A DNA stretch of 64,000 bases, taken from Nilaparvata lugens (Eukaryota > Arthropoda > Insecta > Hemiptera > Delphacidae). The stretch covers positions 24,246,872 through 24,310,871 of the forward strand of contig NC_052506.1 in assembly GCF_014356525.2 (NCBI RefSeq). Reading direction: 5' to 3'. Of this stretch, positions 46,230 to 58,099 are shown piece by piece. Each line of letters starts with the position of its first letter. Position 1 is the first letter of the stretch. The position numbers were made by a program, and so were the translations under genes. The notes under the pieces are model-generated. The model worked only from the letters and a program-made list of their open reading frames with translations. It searched no databases and had not been told where the DNA came from.

Positions 46230-48892
46230 TTAAAATGGAGCTTCTATCCACTCATGTGGTAATTTATTAAACATTCTCATTCCAAAAACTTCATAGCTAT
46301 CCTGAGATCTAGTCAGCCTACAGAAAGGTATTTCTATATTTCCGTTACTCCTAGTGTTGTGGGAATGTATATTTCTCATTAGCAGATTATTAGGCAAGTT
46401 ATTTTTCGTATATAGGAGACAAGTAAAAATATACAGGTTTATTACTGTCAGTATACCTATTTGAGCGAATAACGGTTTACAATGAGCCAATCTTTCAGAA
46501 TTTGTGATTATTCTTATAACTTTTTTTTGAATTATCAATATATCTTGAACATGTGGACTATTCCCCCAGAGTAAAAGCCCATACGCGATTATACTCTGGA
46601 AAAAAGCAAAGTATGCTGATCTGACATAAGACGTGGGGACACAGCCTATCAAATTTCTCAGCAAGTATACCACTCTGGATAATTTGGAAGTAATATATTT
46701 AATGTGAGGCTCCCATGAAAGTTTGCTGTCAATAAAAACGCCAAGAAATTTGACATTACCCAAACGGCTCTGCATAGGTAAACTCTTCAAGCTAAAAATA
46801 TTTTCTTGAGTTTTATCCTCATTAAGTGAAAAACCATTGGCTCTGAACCACTTTGAAGCCTCAGACAAACTGTTCTTAGCTTCATTCTGGAGGATTTCGA
46901 AATTTGAGCTTACATTAATAAAAGTTGTATCATCCGCATAAATTATAGTATCAGCATTGCTTGTACAGAGTGGCAGATCATTAATCATCAATATGAACAA
47001 TAATGGTCCCAAGACCGATCCCTGCGGAACCCCAGTTTTTATCTCATTCACTTGAGATTTTTCCTTTCCTATGCAAACAATTTGTTTTCGGTCACTGAGG
47101 AAAGAGGCGAAAATGTTATTGAATTTGCTACCAACAATGCCATAATGAGCCAGTTTACTCAGAAGCACATCGCGATCCACGCAATCAAATCCTTTACTGA
47201 GATCGCAAAATGTGGCCAGAGCATATTTTTTATCCTCATAAGCCCTGAGCACCTTTTTAATCATGGAGTCGATAGCATTGATGGTAGACTTGTTCTTTCT
47301 GAATCCAAATTGTACATCTGACAGTATGTCATGTTTACTCAAGTAATCACACAATTGAAGATGGATGATAGTTTCTAAAACTTTTGATAGGATCGGTGTG
47401 AGAGATATTGGGCGGTAACTTGATGGACACTCTTTATCACCCTTCTTATAGATGGGCACCACTCTAGATAGTTTTAGCATTTCTGGAAATACCCCTTCTA
47501 TCAAACATTTATTAATACAATAGGTAAGAGGAATTTTTATACAATTTATAATTTTTTTGAGCATATTACTTGAAAAGTCATAAATATCTATGCTATCGGA
47601 AGATTTCAAACTTTTAACGATATTCAAAACAAGCTCCGGTGTTACTTCAGTGAAAGAAAACTTATCCCTTAGTGGTTCATTCCTACTATGCAAAGTTATA
47701 AGCTCTATTGCCGTTTCAGAAGGTCTTAAACTACTGTCACAGATCTCATTCACAGAGTGAACACAAAAATTATTGAAAACATCTGGAGATATTTTCACAG
47801 GCTCCTTCTGTTTGCTTTTTGCAACTGAATTAATCACATTCCATGCTTTTTTGCATTTATTATTGGAAGATTGGATACTAGAAACGTTATACTCTTTCTT
47901 AGCCTCATTTAAAGCTACCCTATAATTTCTCCTGGCTGTAAAGTACCTTGATTTCATCTCATCTGTTTTACACAGTCTATACATTTCTGAATGAAGTTCC
48001 AATTCATTTTTCATATTCGATAGATGAGGAGTGTACCAGGCTTTTTTCTTATTATATTTCTTGCAATTGTATGTATTGGGATTAATCTTGAACTTATGCT
48101 TAGGAATATAAGTTTCAAATATATTCAAGAATGTATTGAAAAATTTATTGAAAACCACATTTGCTGTTTGATGTGTATTATCAATGAGCAGCCTTTCCCA
48201 ATTGAAGTTATTGAGTGCATTTTCGAAATTCTGAAATTTATTCTGCGTTATCGGTCTCGTGATGACCACCTTAGGCCCTTTATTATTTAGATTTGATAAC
48301 TCCGAACATGACCCATTAATCTTCAACCAAACCGAATCATGATCAGAAAATGCAATTGGTGTCACATCAGAACAAATTACATCTCTATTTAAATTCGTAA
48401 ATATATTATCCAGACAGGCAGTCTCTCTTGTGGGCTTACAGTTTGTAAAATTATAGTTGAATTGTCTCAATAGATTTTTAAACTCCTTTACACTGCGAAT
48501 ATCTTTTGTTACATCAAAAGCCGCATTGATGTCGCCACCCATTACTATACCAAATTTCTTCCACTGAGGATTGAGAAAGAAGTGGAACAAATCCTCCAAT
48601 TTTTCTAAGAAGATTTGAGGATCACCATTGGGTGATCTGTAAAGAGCTACGACAACAATTTTCAAATCTTTGAAATAAGCACCCGTTGCTTCAAAATGCA
48701 TCTCACTGCACAAAAATGCTAAATCTAATTTAATACTAGTGGCAGTCAATGCTCTCTTAGTATAGATTGCTACTCCACCATGGATATGTTGCTCCCTATT
48801 GAAACTATTTACAAGCTGAAAGTCATCTAATACAATAAAAGGAATTTCGTCATTACTGCACCAGTGCTCACTCAAACACAGCAAATCAAACA
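46230..48892 (-). pseudogene. LINE ORF2: endonuclease (N-truncated) and reverse transcriptase
   Basis: An 887-codon open frame whose upstream start is not an ATG. It begins inside the APE endonuclease, at FDLLCLSEHW (first Glu), then GGDINAAFD and FSDHDSVW (endonuclease end). The RT has SYRPISLTPILSKVLE, FGFRKNKSTINAI, CDLSKGFDCVDRDVL, GVPQGSVLGPLLF and IIYADDTTF (all catalytic Asp present). The C-terminus ends in LPHEWIEAPF. The first ~35 residues of the endonuclease are missing, as if ORF1 and ORF2 were joined by a deletion. The RT itself looks intact. Confidence 0.8.
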
Positions 48893-50025
48893 AGTTTACA
48901 TAAATTATAGGTCTCTCTGTTGGGATACTCTATTTCTTTATTTATAGCGGACCAGTCTGGTAAGTCATATCTGTGAGGTACCGAGAAAACTATCACATTA
49001 CGCGCACGACGGTTCTGTAGATCTCGTAGTTTATCGCGAAGAGAAGAGTTGAATTGCTTCCTTTCATTACAGGCGATATCATTCGTACCGGCTAAGAACA
49101 CAAGTACATCGTCGTCGTCCAGTTGACTGCTCTCTTCTGCTACATCCTTGAAGCGAGCTCCAGGTTTAACCATACTGGAGAACGTATGGCTATCGTCATT
49201 GAAGCTCTTGTAGATATCCTTTCCTTGGCTGTCTGCATACAGTCTGATCTTCATTGGCCGTTTTTTAGAAGCTCCAGGATTTGCAGATGTAGGCCTATTT
49301 GACTGTGGTGAAGCTGCTGACTCTCTATCTTTGAAAAGAGATATTTGATTTGACATTTCCCGAACACTCTGTTGAAGAGATCGGTTAATTTCCTCAGCAC
49401 TGCAGAGCTGTTTACGGTGGTTTGAGATGTCTTCTTGAAGATCAAGTATTTCCTTTTGAAGCCTGTCATTATTCATCTTGAAAAATTCAATGGATTTTTT
49501 GTGCATATTCGATAAAATGTTAATAGTTGAAGAGTCGTCAAATTCGGTTTGAGTATGTTTTTCCATGAAACAATCTAACTGCTTCGATATACTTTTGTCT
49601 GAATCTATATTTTGGGAGTTTTTACTTTGTTTTAATTTCTCTATTTCCATTCTCAAGGTTTTGATCTCGTCTTCTGCTATTTCCTCACATTGTAATGAAT
49701 TTTCAAAATCCATTTTACGGTTAGTTTTTTCTGTCTCCAATGACTTTATCAGCAACAGATTTTCTTCATACATATTATTGAGACCTAACTTCAAGTCATT
49801 ATTCACTTTGATAGCAGCATCGAATTTATTTAATAGTGATGTGACTTCAGGAACTAAATCGATTATGGCATCACTTGAGTACTTATTGCTGATAACGGAA
49901 AGGATGCCATGAAAATTAACCGCCATTTCAGCTACTTCTAGGTTGATTAAATCATTCTTAATATTATCTAGAAGATGCTGTGCATTTTCAGTAGCCTCTC
50001 CTTGTTTACTTCTTGTTCTCGTCAT
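48886..50025 (-). CDS. LINE ORF1: coiled coil plus truncated SGNH esterase-like domain
   Basis: ATG at 50025, 379 residues. Residues 1-245 are a coiled coil (long Glu/Lys/Asn-rich heptads). Residues ~255-365 resemble a GDSL/SGNH hydrolase with RLYADSQGK (nucleophile Ser) and VFLAGTND (block III). The C-terminal Asp-x-x-His block is missing, and the frame ends in NLCKLV where ORF2 begins (8-bp overlap). Esterase-bearing ORF1 proteins are known from CR1 elements. Catalytic activity is unlikely without the His block. Confidence 0.7.
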   Translation of the reverse strand: MTRTRSKQGEATENAQHLLDNIKNDLINLEVAEMAVNFHGILSVISNKYSSDAIIDLVPEVTSLLNKFDAAIKVNNDLKLGLNNMYEENLLLIKSLETEKTNRKMDFENSLQCEEIAEDEIKTLRMEIEKLKQSKNSQNIDSDKSISKQLDCFMEKHTQTEFDDSSTINILSNMHKKSIEFFKMNNDRLQKEILDLQEDISNHRKQLCSAEEINRSLQQSVREMSNQISLFKDRESAASPQSNRPTSANPGASKKRPMKIRLYADSQGKDIYKSFNDDSHTFSSMVKPGARFKDVAEESSQLDDDDVLVFLAGTNDIACNERKQFNSSLRDKLRDLQNRRARNVIVFSVPHRYDLPDWSAINKEIEYPNRETYNLCKLV

Positions 50026-50865
50026 CCTTATCCCTCAAAAGAATAGAAAAGAAAAAGTTATAGGAAAGAAACATAAAGGTTTTAGAAGATGCCTAGAGAG
50101 CTGTCATGGCAGGAAAAGGGAAGCTCCTGCAGTGAGGAAAAGTGGGTTTAAAGAAGGAATTGGACAGGAATTGACATCAATATGATGACAGAAATTACTT
50201 CTCTGTTAGCGTAAGTCTTTCAAAAACATAAAAAATTATTTGAATTGAGCGCTCTCTAACTGGCTTTGATTGGTGGGTGCGAGCAGAATAACAAGTCTAT
50301 AGTACGGAATACGTAGGTCAGTTTCACTTTCAGCATGCGATAACCAGTACAACAGCAACCCTTGTCTACGCTCAATTTTCAAGGTTGAATCATGGAAATG
50401 ACTGTTCTTGAATTGGTTGCTATAGCAACGAAAAGACGCGCACTATAAGAACTGTCAAAAACAGGTGTGTAACAGCTGACACGGATTCCCGCCGAAATAG
50501 TTCTAGGTTATTCGACGATCGGCACCGGCACAACAGTTCCAATTCTGATGTCTATAAATATGTTATCAATATCAATAGCAAGCGATAAGCGTGAATCGAC
50601 AAACTACAGTCAAAAATCCAAGAAGAAACAACTAACCAAATCTTAGGTTATGGTCAAATACGAATAAGAACTGAGAGTTAGCAGAGTTATTTCACATTGC
50701 ACAAAGAAATTAGTCAAATCAAATAGTAAAACATCACTATTGTTATGTAATATCACTGAATATCACTTGAAACTATTTATGTAAACTATTCAAAAACTAT
50801 TAAAATACAGAGCTACACTTACAATGAATTGCCAGAACCAGCGCATGCGCACAACCCCCTATAAA

Positions 50866-50943
50866 AGGGGATCCCCATAAATCTGCGAAAATTGTACAGC
50901 GTATAAATTCGTCCATTTGGAAAAGTCATGACTATAGTTTTAA
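50866..50943 (+). repeat. 3' LTR of B-right, middle piece
   Basis: AGGGGATCCCCATAAATCTG to TTTTAA matches 39109-39187 and links the two insertions. Confidence 0.85.
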
Positions 50944-53550
50944 GGGCACCCGAAAGCCCTATACAAGCAATGTTAACTAAATGACACATATCTCAAGAAT
51001 GGTTAAAGATAGAGCCTTGAATTTTTTTTTATTCGAAAGATAATCAAAATATCCAGTTCCTACCACAGGTTTTTTCAAATCAACAATAAAAAAAAAAGTT
51101 ATGATTTTTTTTTCAAAACACGATTTTTTTCTCATAATTTTCTCATTCAATGTACTCTATTTTTTTTTTTAATAAACCTTGTCCAAAAATCTTGTGAGAG
51201 GAACTAGATATACACCTAAGCTACCTGTGTTACAAATTTGAGAGCTCTATCTCTAATAGTTATTGAGTTACATGTCATTTAGTGTTTGAAAATCAAATTT
51301 TTCAGGAAGCGAAGAAAACCAAAAAAATAGAATATTTGTTGTAACTCACAGATCAATATCCTCCTGCGCAGTAAGCTGGATTGTCAGGGTCTTCATCTGC
51401 TTCATAAAGGTCTTCCAGTCTTCTTTTCTGTACATTTCTTGTCTGCCTGATTTTCTTTTGGAGTTCCAGAGATGCCTTTTCTCCATTTCTTATGCGTTCT
51501 TTGTCCAGCCGCTTCATTGCCAGCACCATGTTTCTTCCAGCCTCCAAACCCATTTCTTCCATAACTTTCACTTTGGAAATACATCCTTCATTGAAAGACG
51601 AAACAGCTTCATATACACCTAACTCAAGGACAGGAAGGGTCACAAAAGTACGTTTTGGTACACGAGTCCAAATCAGATTGTTCAAGGACTCGTTGGGATT
51701 TTGCGTCTTGCCCTTCAAACATTTTTCTAGAAGTAGAGGATCAGCCAATGATTTGAATACAGGTTTTATCGCTGACATGATGATTTCAGGTATGTGGAAG
51801 TGGTTCTTGTGGTCATATACTGCATTTTCCATTGCAGCTTTATGGAATTTGCACCAGGTATTGGCATCCTTGGGACAAAGTTGATGGGTTGGATTTTCAT
51901 TTGTTGACTGAACATGGAAATATGTAGCCCATATTGCTCTCTGCATATCTTTTACACTGTGTGTGTTCCTTCTTATTGCCAACCCATAGAAAATTTGGAG
52001 TTTTTTTACTCTCTCACCTGTCAGACGTCCTTTTCCTTTGAGAGGTTTTCCGTCACTCAACTTTTCATTTCTCAGTTTGAAAAGTCGTGTCCCCATACGT
52101 TTTTGGATGTGGCCAATACACTCAAGTTTGTGTATAGAGACATCCTGACCATAAGGCTGTGCCTCACAAACTGCCTGATATCCTTTGGAATCTCCATCAC
52201 CCAAATATTCGGTATACTTTACATTATACTTGGGCATGGAGCGGCTGAAAAGTTTGATGGCACCATCAATTTCCATCCCCCCACTTGTACCACGGTAGTT
52301 GGCTTGGCAGTCATCTTCGTGAATATTTTCAAGCCTTTGTGGGCATTTGCAATATTTTGATAAAGCACAAATATCTAGAACCTTACCAGTGTCCACTGAT
52401 GTGAGAGAAACTATGCCATTTAGCGAAGAGAAGCCTCGCTTTTGCCAAGAGCCATCTAAAGCTACACACAGATTTCTATCATCACTGTTTTCAGCACATG
52501 CTTCCTCAACTGCAGACTTCATCGACTCTTCACACACAGATTTCACAGTTGAAGTTAGGGCTTTCTCATGAAGGGAAAACATTGTCGGTGGAGCAGATAA
52601 GTTCATGATACCACACAGACTTTGAGCACTTTTATATCCTTTACCAATTGTTCGCATACCTAATATGAGCCTAAGGTTCAAGTCATAAAATGTATGACTT
52701 TTATTATCATCATTATTCACCTGAATAGGCCTATCAACTTTTTTACAGTTCTCAAATGTTTTTACAGATTCACAGTTCTTGCACAATATTTTTATTTGTG
52801 AAGCTAGGCCTACAATTGACTTCCTACTTATGTATAGTGGATGATTACAAAACTTACAAACTGCAATGTCATGTAGCATCAATTCAAGAACGTCTAAATC
52901 AATTATTTCGTAGCACTGAATGTCATTTCTATCATTATATTTGTCAAGGTTCTGACTTAGTTTTATCTTTGAGCTGGAAGGTTGATAATGATCATGTTTT
53001 TCTTTCTGGATGGGTGTAGATGTAGCTGCTTCATCAGTTGATTTGGCTACAACTTTCTTCCGTTTATAAGACAAGCGTCTTGTTCCAACTTTCTTTTTAT
53101 TTCCCATTGTATTACACAATAAAACTATAAAATGTACTTACAAATCACTTTGACTTTGTTTTTTTAGACACAACCAAACACCAAAAATCGAAAACTATAA
53201 AAATCGCATCCAACATAACCGCAAACCGCAATTCAATAACAACAACACTATTCACCTTCAACTACACATGTTCGTATCATTGCCAACATAACAATGTACA
53301 TCATAGCGAAAGAATTGTGAAAATCGCTTGATGCATTCAAAAGTTATACTGTTTTGAAATATTTGGTAATTTTCTTGAAATCAAAGTTAGAAAAAGGATT
53401 GTAGAGTATTAAAAAATACCATTTTCATTGTGAAATAAACATGCAAATATCAAGTATCTTATATGAATGCATTCAGAAAACCAAGATCTATTCAATGGCG
53501 CCAAAATTCAAAAATCGACAAAAAATTTTTTTTTGCCTTTTTGGGTGCCG
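50944..53550 (-). mobile_element. TTAA-flanked DNA transposon with Mutator-like transposase (Kolobok-like)
   Basis: TTAA lies on both sides (50940-50943, 53551-53554). Ends are inverted: GGGCACCCGAAAGCCC on the left, and CGGCACCCAAAAAGGC as complement of the right end. Total length is 2,607 bp, with one intact transposase ORF on the minus strand. TTAA target sites suggest Kolobok or piggyBac; the protein excludes piggyBac. Assignment to Kolobok is inference. Confidence 0.75.
51353..53107 (-). CDS. Mutator-like domain transposase, intact
   Basis: The ATG at 53107 gives 584 residues. A Lys/Arg-rich N-terminus (nuclear-localisation-like, 1-30) is followed by a four-Cys finger (C84-x2-C87 ... 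C109-x2-C112). The transposase core has ALDGSWQKRGFSSLNG (Asp ~218), EYLGDGDSKGY (Asp ~304/306) and KTQNPNESLNNLIW (Glu ~473). These are plausible DDE residues. IHKLECIGHIQKRMGTRL lies between them. The family occurs as 'Mutator-like transposase domain' proteins in many arthropods. No frame damage is visible, so it could be active or recently so. Confidence 0.8.
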   Translation of the reverse strand: MGNKKKVGTRRLSYKRKKVVAKSTDEAATSTPIQKEKHDHYQPSSSKIKLSQNLDKYNDRNDIQCYEIIDLDVLELMLHDIAVCKFCNHPLYISRKSIVGLASQIKILCKNCESVKTFENCKKVDRPIQVNNDDNKSHTFYDLNLRLILGMRTIGKGYKSAQSLCGIMNLSAPPTMFSLHEKALTSTVKSVCEESMKSAVEEACAENSDDRNLCVALDGSWQKRGFSSLNGIVSLTSVDTGKVLDICALSKYCKCPQRLENIHEDDCQANYRGTSGGMEIDGAIKLFSRSMPKYNVKYTEYLGDGDSKGYQAVCEAQPYGQDVSIHKLECIGHIQKRMGTRLFKLRNEKLSDGKPLKGKGRLTGERVKKLQIFYGLAIRRNTHSVKDMQRAIWATYFHVQSTNENPTHQLCPKDANTWCKFHKAAMENAVYDHKNHFHIPEIIMSAIKPVFKSLADPLLLEKCLKGKTQNPNESLNNLIWTRVPKRTFVTLPVLELGVYEAVSSFNEGCISKVKVMEEMGLEAGRNMVLAMKRLDKERIRNGEKASLELQKKIRQTRNVQKRRLEDLYEADEDPDNPAYCAGGY

Positions 53551-53554
53551 TTAA

Positions 53555-55062
53555 GGGTACAAAATTTATCATAATTAAATTTTATAGTATTAAATAAATT
53601 TAACTGTCCACGCTGTACTTAGCTAAAAGGTCTATTTTCCTTAGGCGAAATCACACCCTGAGAATAATTTTTAAGATTAATTTGTTCTATTCTCTAAATC
53701 ACCATTTAATATTAACTTGTTTTTTCTTGTTCAACTAGTTCAGTTTATGACCCTTTTCTAAGGGCTATTATCCATTTTATTCTGTTTAATTGAAGAGTAC
53801 CGAACTTTTTATATAATATTTATAATTTAAAGATTCAAATCTGTTGTCAACCATCTTCATTCTGTATCTATTTGAAAGCTATTATTTACATAATCTGTTC
53901 ATCATTTATTCAATATTTGTTGTAAAAATAACTCCTTCAGAATATATCCGTTTTACCGTTCTATTAACTGGATTTACTTCATTATACCTCCAAATTCGTT
54001 CTTTCTCGACTGACACACATTGATCATTCAGGACACATCCTGTTTTGCAATAGTCAGACAGTAGCGAGTATAATATCTATCATTAGATTATTATTTCTTC
54101 TGGTGGTAAATGGTGGTCGATTTTCTTATCAAGTAACAAATTCTGTCCTTGAGGGTATCCCGCAGAATCAAATAATAAATCGACTTCCCCTAGCCTACCC
54201 CACCGAGGTGAAGTGAATCCTACATTATTAGCCGACCAACATCGCAAAGAGAGGTAGTAGATCGTTTAAACAGCATTAGAATTAAACTCGGTACTCGAAA
54301 TATTTACTATTTTGGTTCAGCACTTTGCTCTCATACAACCTATAGTACTTATCAGAGACCTGGTTCGCATGGATTTGCCATTCTATCTGTTGTTTCATAC
54401 GGTCTAACATCTTTCCAAATTACGGCACAATTATTCGATTCTGGATATATTCGTCATTATTTGGAGAAAAGGTTCACTCCAAAATCACTATCTCTGTCTG
54501 ATCGTAGTGACAGCAGAATTTATTTTCAGCAGTTTCAAGTTGAACTGCATTTTATTATCAAATTGAATTTAATTCCACCTTACCATATTAAGTTAGAAAT
54601 TCAGGTCCCTTACTTCGGCTACCTTTGTAGACCGCCAACCTCTTTATTGATCAAGTTAACTTTTTCAATCTGTTCTATCTACACACCAGCCATTCTGCTT
54701 CGATACTCCAATTTAAGTGATATCGACAATCCGATTAAACAAAGATTGATCAACCTAACCTGCAAATATCTATCATTGAATCATAACCTTAAATATTACA
54801 ACTGTTCAACTATTCTATTTAATCTGACTATTCTAACCATCAATTACTTGTTTATTGTACGTCCTCTCTTTTCTACGGAACAAAATAGGTTACAACATTC
54901 GCCAACACAAGGTAAGACCTACCATACAAGGAAATCGTACTCAAGACCGAACAATTATAATTCTAATTTATTATCATATAGTTCCAATTATATAATTTCG
55001 TGTCCCCCCCTTTGGAGTAAGATCATGACACATGACACTTCAATGGAGGCCGATATCTGACA
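53555..55062 (+). repeat. 3' LTR of B-right, last part
   Basis: Matches 39188-40696 at ~98% and ends TATCTGACA. The 199-codon open frame 54461-55060 recurs in other LTR copies but is not called as a gene. Confidence 0.9.
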
Positions 55063-56460
55063 ATATTAAGCGAGCAATTTCTGTATATCTGTTTATATTT
55101 TTATATCTGGTTATTTATGTTCAACGGCTCTAACGATTTCCATGAAATTTGGAACACAATAGGTTTATGATATAAAAATTCGATTGAGCTGGGTCTCATC
55201 CCTGGGAAAACTCGCTGAAGGACATGAAAAGGATAAAAATCATCCATCCTTGGAAATACAGATGATAATATCGTCGTCTGTCAAAACAGAAGATGCGTGT
55301 GTGGGATAGAAACAGAATTATTTCCAGCTGTTTAATCAATCAGCGAAAAATATTATCTAGAAATTTTAATCGACTTGATCAAAATAATCTTTGTTGACAT
55401 GACATCATAATCATTCTAAACTAGAATATATAATAATTTTCAAAGTTAATCATAATTTGACAATTTCAAGTGATTTGTAAGTGTTATTTAGTTATACAAT
55501 TTTGTTTGTGAATAATCTAAATTAGAACATTTTTGTTTTTAAATGTTTGGACTGAAAATTGTCCAGTCCCTATATACATTGGTGCATGCAATAATTTATA
55601 TTGTAGTTCTAATTTTTCAATATATCATTTGGGTACATAAAAGAAGTCCAGAACCAATTTCTTCGTGCAAAATTTCCTTGTGCTAGATACAGAGTGGTCC
55701 AAAAACCTCGTATTTTCGGCTCACTTTCCAGTTTTCAGCTACTTCTGCCAAATCTCGTAATCGGACGAAAAATGCGCACTCGCCTTTCTTTTCAGATATA
55801 TAAAATTCTGAATAAAATGAGATCATTCGGAACTCTCTATCTCTAATGAGTACTGAGTTATGATTTTTCAAAAATGAGTGAAATTTGAAGGAAAAATCAG
55901 TTTTGATGAGCTTTAGTTCCTGATCAACAATATCTTCCGATCGTTAACATTTAGATGTATAATTCGAAATCACTCTGGGCGTATTTTTGTGTTCTACAAT
56001 CTGAGATCAGGGAGAGTTCTCTATCTCAAATAGATTTCCAGGTACACCTGACTACAATGCTCCTTGTATTGTGAAAAACACCTAATTTTCAGCTTCAACC
56101 ATCATAACCAACTACATTGTCCTCACATTGATATTTCGCACAATGACACATTTTTTCATGATAATTTCTAACAACTTTGAAAATACTGACAGCAGGGATA
56201 TAGGTCTATTATTGTTCAACATCAATCAAGAACCAGACTTGAAAAATGGTACAACTCTCGCTAGCATCATACAAGACGGAAACACCCCTGTAGAGAGACT
56301 ACAATAATTATTGAAAATATCAACTAGGATGGTAGCTAGCGCAATGGCCAGCGCAATATACTTCAATAATTCAGATCCCCACAAGATTAACCATTCTCTA
56401 ATCTTCTAATGTAGACCAAGAGCTCATCTTAGGTAACAGCTTCAAGCAATACAGACTTCA
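55063..56460. other. Repeat-derived non-coding DNA
   Basis: The stretch 55120-55320 (CAACGGCTCTAACGATTTCC, then CTCATCCCTGGGAAAACTCG) looks like a hemipteran interspersed repeat and is distantly like repeat X. No ORF is supported in the rest. Confidence 0.4.
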
Positions 56461-56469
56461 GCTTAGCTG

Positions 56470-57380
56470 ATCCTTGGCCAACAAGCCCCCCCCCCACCCC
56501 ACCTAGCCTAATGGCGATTTGAGCATTACACATCGTTTGTGCATCTTTTGTGCAGGAATGTGTACGACCACTATGCGTTTGTGCACGTAAACTGAACAAA
56601 TTATTCATAAATGTGATATGGGCGGCTGCAGAAACGGTACACCCCCCCCACACCACTTTTCAAGTTTGAGCATAGCAATAACGATTTCGTTTGTGCATTG
56701 TATGTGCACGATTGTATGTGCACTACCTTCGCCGTTTGTGCAGTCATCAATACGAATTTCAAGTAATGGGGGCTGGGAAATTCTATCCCCCCAAACAGTC
56801 AAATCAATAAAAAAAATTATATTATTATTTTAATAATAATAACAATATTATTTTTATGTTATTATTACTATTTTTAACAATATTATTGTTTTATTATTTT
56901 ATTGTTATTTTGAAATGACAATAAAATTATCGGCTCAATCGTTTGTGCACGAATTTGCTTGTACATGTAACGTTTGTGTACACTTTTTAAGCAAGAAAAT
57001 GGGTCGTCAAAGGAGTAAGGTATGGTACGGTGGCCGTGGGGGGCTAGGGAAATGCTATCCCCCCTAAACAGTTAATACACCCCGATTTTTGGCTCAATGG
57101 TTTGTGCTTCATTTGTGCACGAATGTGCACGTACTTGTAACGTTTTTGCACACTTTTTAAGCAAGAAAATGAGTCGTCGCATAGTGAGGTATAGTACAGG
57201 GGCCAAGGGAACGGTTCTCCACCCAACAGTGATTAAAGACAGTAAATTTGCGTTCAACTGTTTGTGCTTCGAATGTGCATGTACTTTCACCGTTTGAGAA
57301 CTCATCAAAATCATTTTCAAAAGCCTGTAACTGGACATGGAGCTGGTGAAATGCTATCTCCCCTAAACTGTCTAAACACC
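56470..57380. repeat. Degenerate tandem array rich in TTTGTGCAC
   Basis: At least three units of ~140-160 bp share CCCCTAAACAGT, GGCTCAAT, GTTTGTGCAC, AATGTGCACGTA, AACGTTT, CACTTTTTAAGCAAGAAAAT and GAGTCGTC. They are clearest at 56930-57060, 57065-57220 and 57225-57375. A more diverged part is at 56500-56790. An AT-rich (ATT)n-like segment (56810-56930) splits it. Confidence 0.65.
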
Positions 57381-58099
57381 CCAATTTTCGGCGACAAGTA
57401 AGCTACTGTACATTGAATAGTTACGAAAATTTTATTTGGAAAAATAATATTCTTCAAATTAGCATTGTGCCTGTATGAAGAAGAGTTTGAATCGGAATAA
57501 TTAATTTCCTGATTTTTATTTTGAGAAAAAAATCTATTTGTAATAATATTCAACATCCATGTTCATATAAATGTTGTAAGAGAATAGAGAAAAATCTTGA
57601 ACTTTTCCAACTGCAAAAATACATCACAGCAAAAAAAAGAAAAAGGAGTTCTCTGTTCGTGGCAATTTATCAATGGGTGATGCAAAGCCATAGCAAAACA
57701 CCATATACTTCTGTATTCATGTTCGCGAACGTGTTCGCATGTTCACACTTGTGATGGATAGCCAAAATTGTAGAGCAAACTGCACGGCGAATTGTAATGG
57801 AGGACTCTGATTGGCTGAAAAGTTCAGCGTTCGGAGTGCGGTACGGCAAAGAGTTAAAACTGAGGCGAGCGGCACGGCGAACGGTTCGGAGTACGGTACA
57901 GCAAATGTTTAACAGCTGATTTTTAACTTTATGAAACATGCTCATGTTAAATTTTGCATATAGATTCTTAATCAACCAAATATGATCATAGTCCTATTTT
58001 CGATTCTTCAAGATTTGATTACATCAAGTTTTCAATTTGTCATGCTTCCAGTTGTATGGAAGCAGCTGAACATTTCTTTTAAAAGGGGAATTAGAAGAT
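57381..58099. other. No gene; short GC-richer repeat pair
   Basis: 57820-57910 holds TTCGGAGTGCGGTACGGCAAA and TTCGGAGTACGGTACAGCAAA-type copies, about 60 bp apart. Nothing else is recognised. Confidence 0.4.

Larger units (their letters stand above)
45926..50859 (-). mobile_element. CR1-type LINE inserted in the B-right 3' LTR
   Basis: The 6-bp target duplication TATAAA flanks it (45920-45925 and 50860-50865). The 3' tail is an ATTT repeat on the left, and the 5' end (minus strand) begins GGGGGTTGTGCGCATGCGC. It has ORF1 with an esterase-like domain and ORF2 with endonuclease and RT, as in the CR1 clade. An internal deletion joins the two ORFs. Confidence 0.85.
37880..55062 (+). mobile_element. 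LTR retrotransposon B, right copy, with two nested insertions
   Basis: The 5' LTR is 37880-40696 and the interior 40697-44678. The 3' LTR is 44679-45925 + 50866-50943 + 53555-55062, split by a LINE (45926-50859) and a DNA transposon (50944-53550). The LTR termini are TGTGATG...TCTGACA. No clean target-site duplication is visible (5' flank TTTTTATTA, 3' flank ATATTAAG). The interior lacks the capsid and the protease active site as well as pol. Confidence 0.88.

Noticed and set aside
37870..55070. Target-site duplication of B-right
   Set aside because: The flanks TTTTTATTA and ATATTAAG share TATTA only with a one-base offset, too weak to call.
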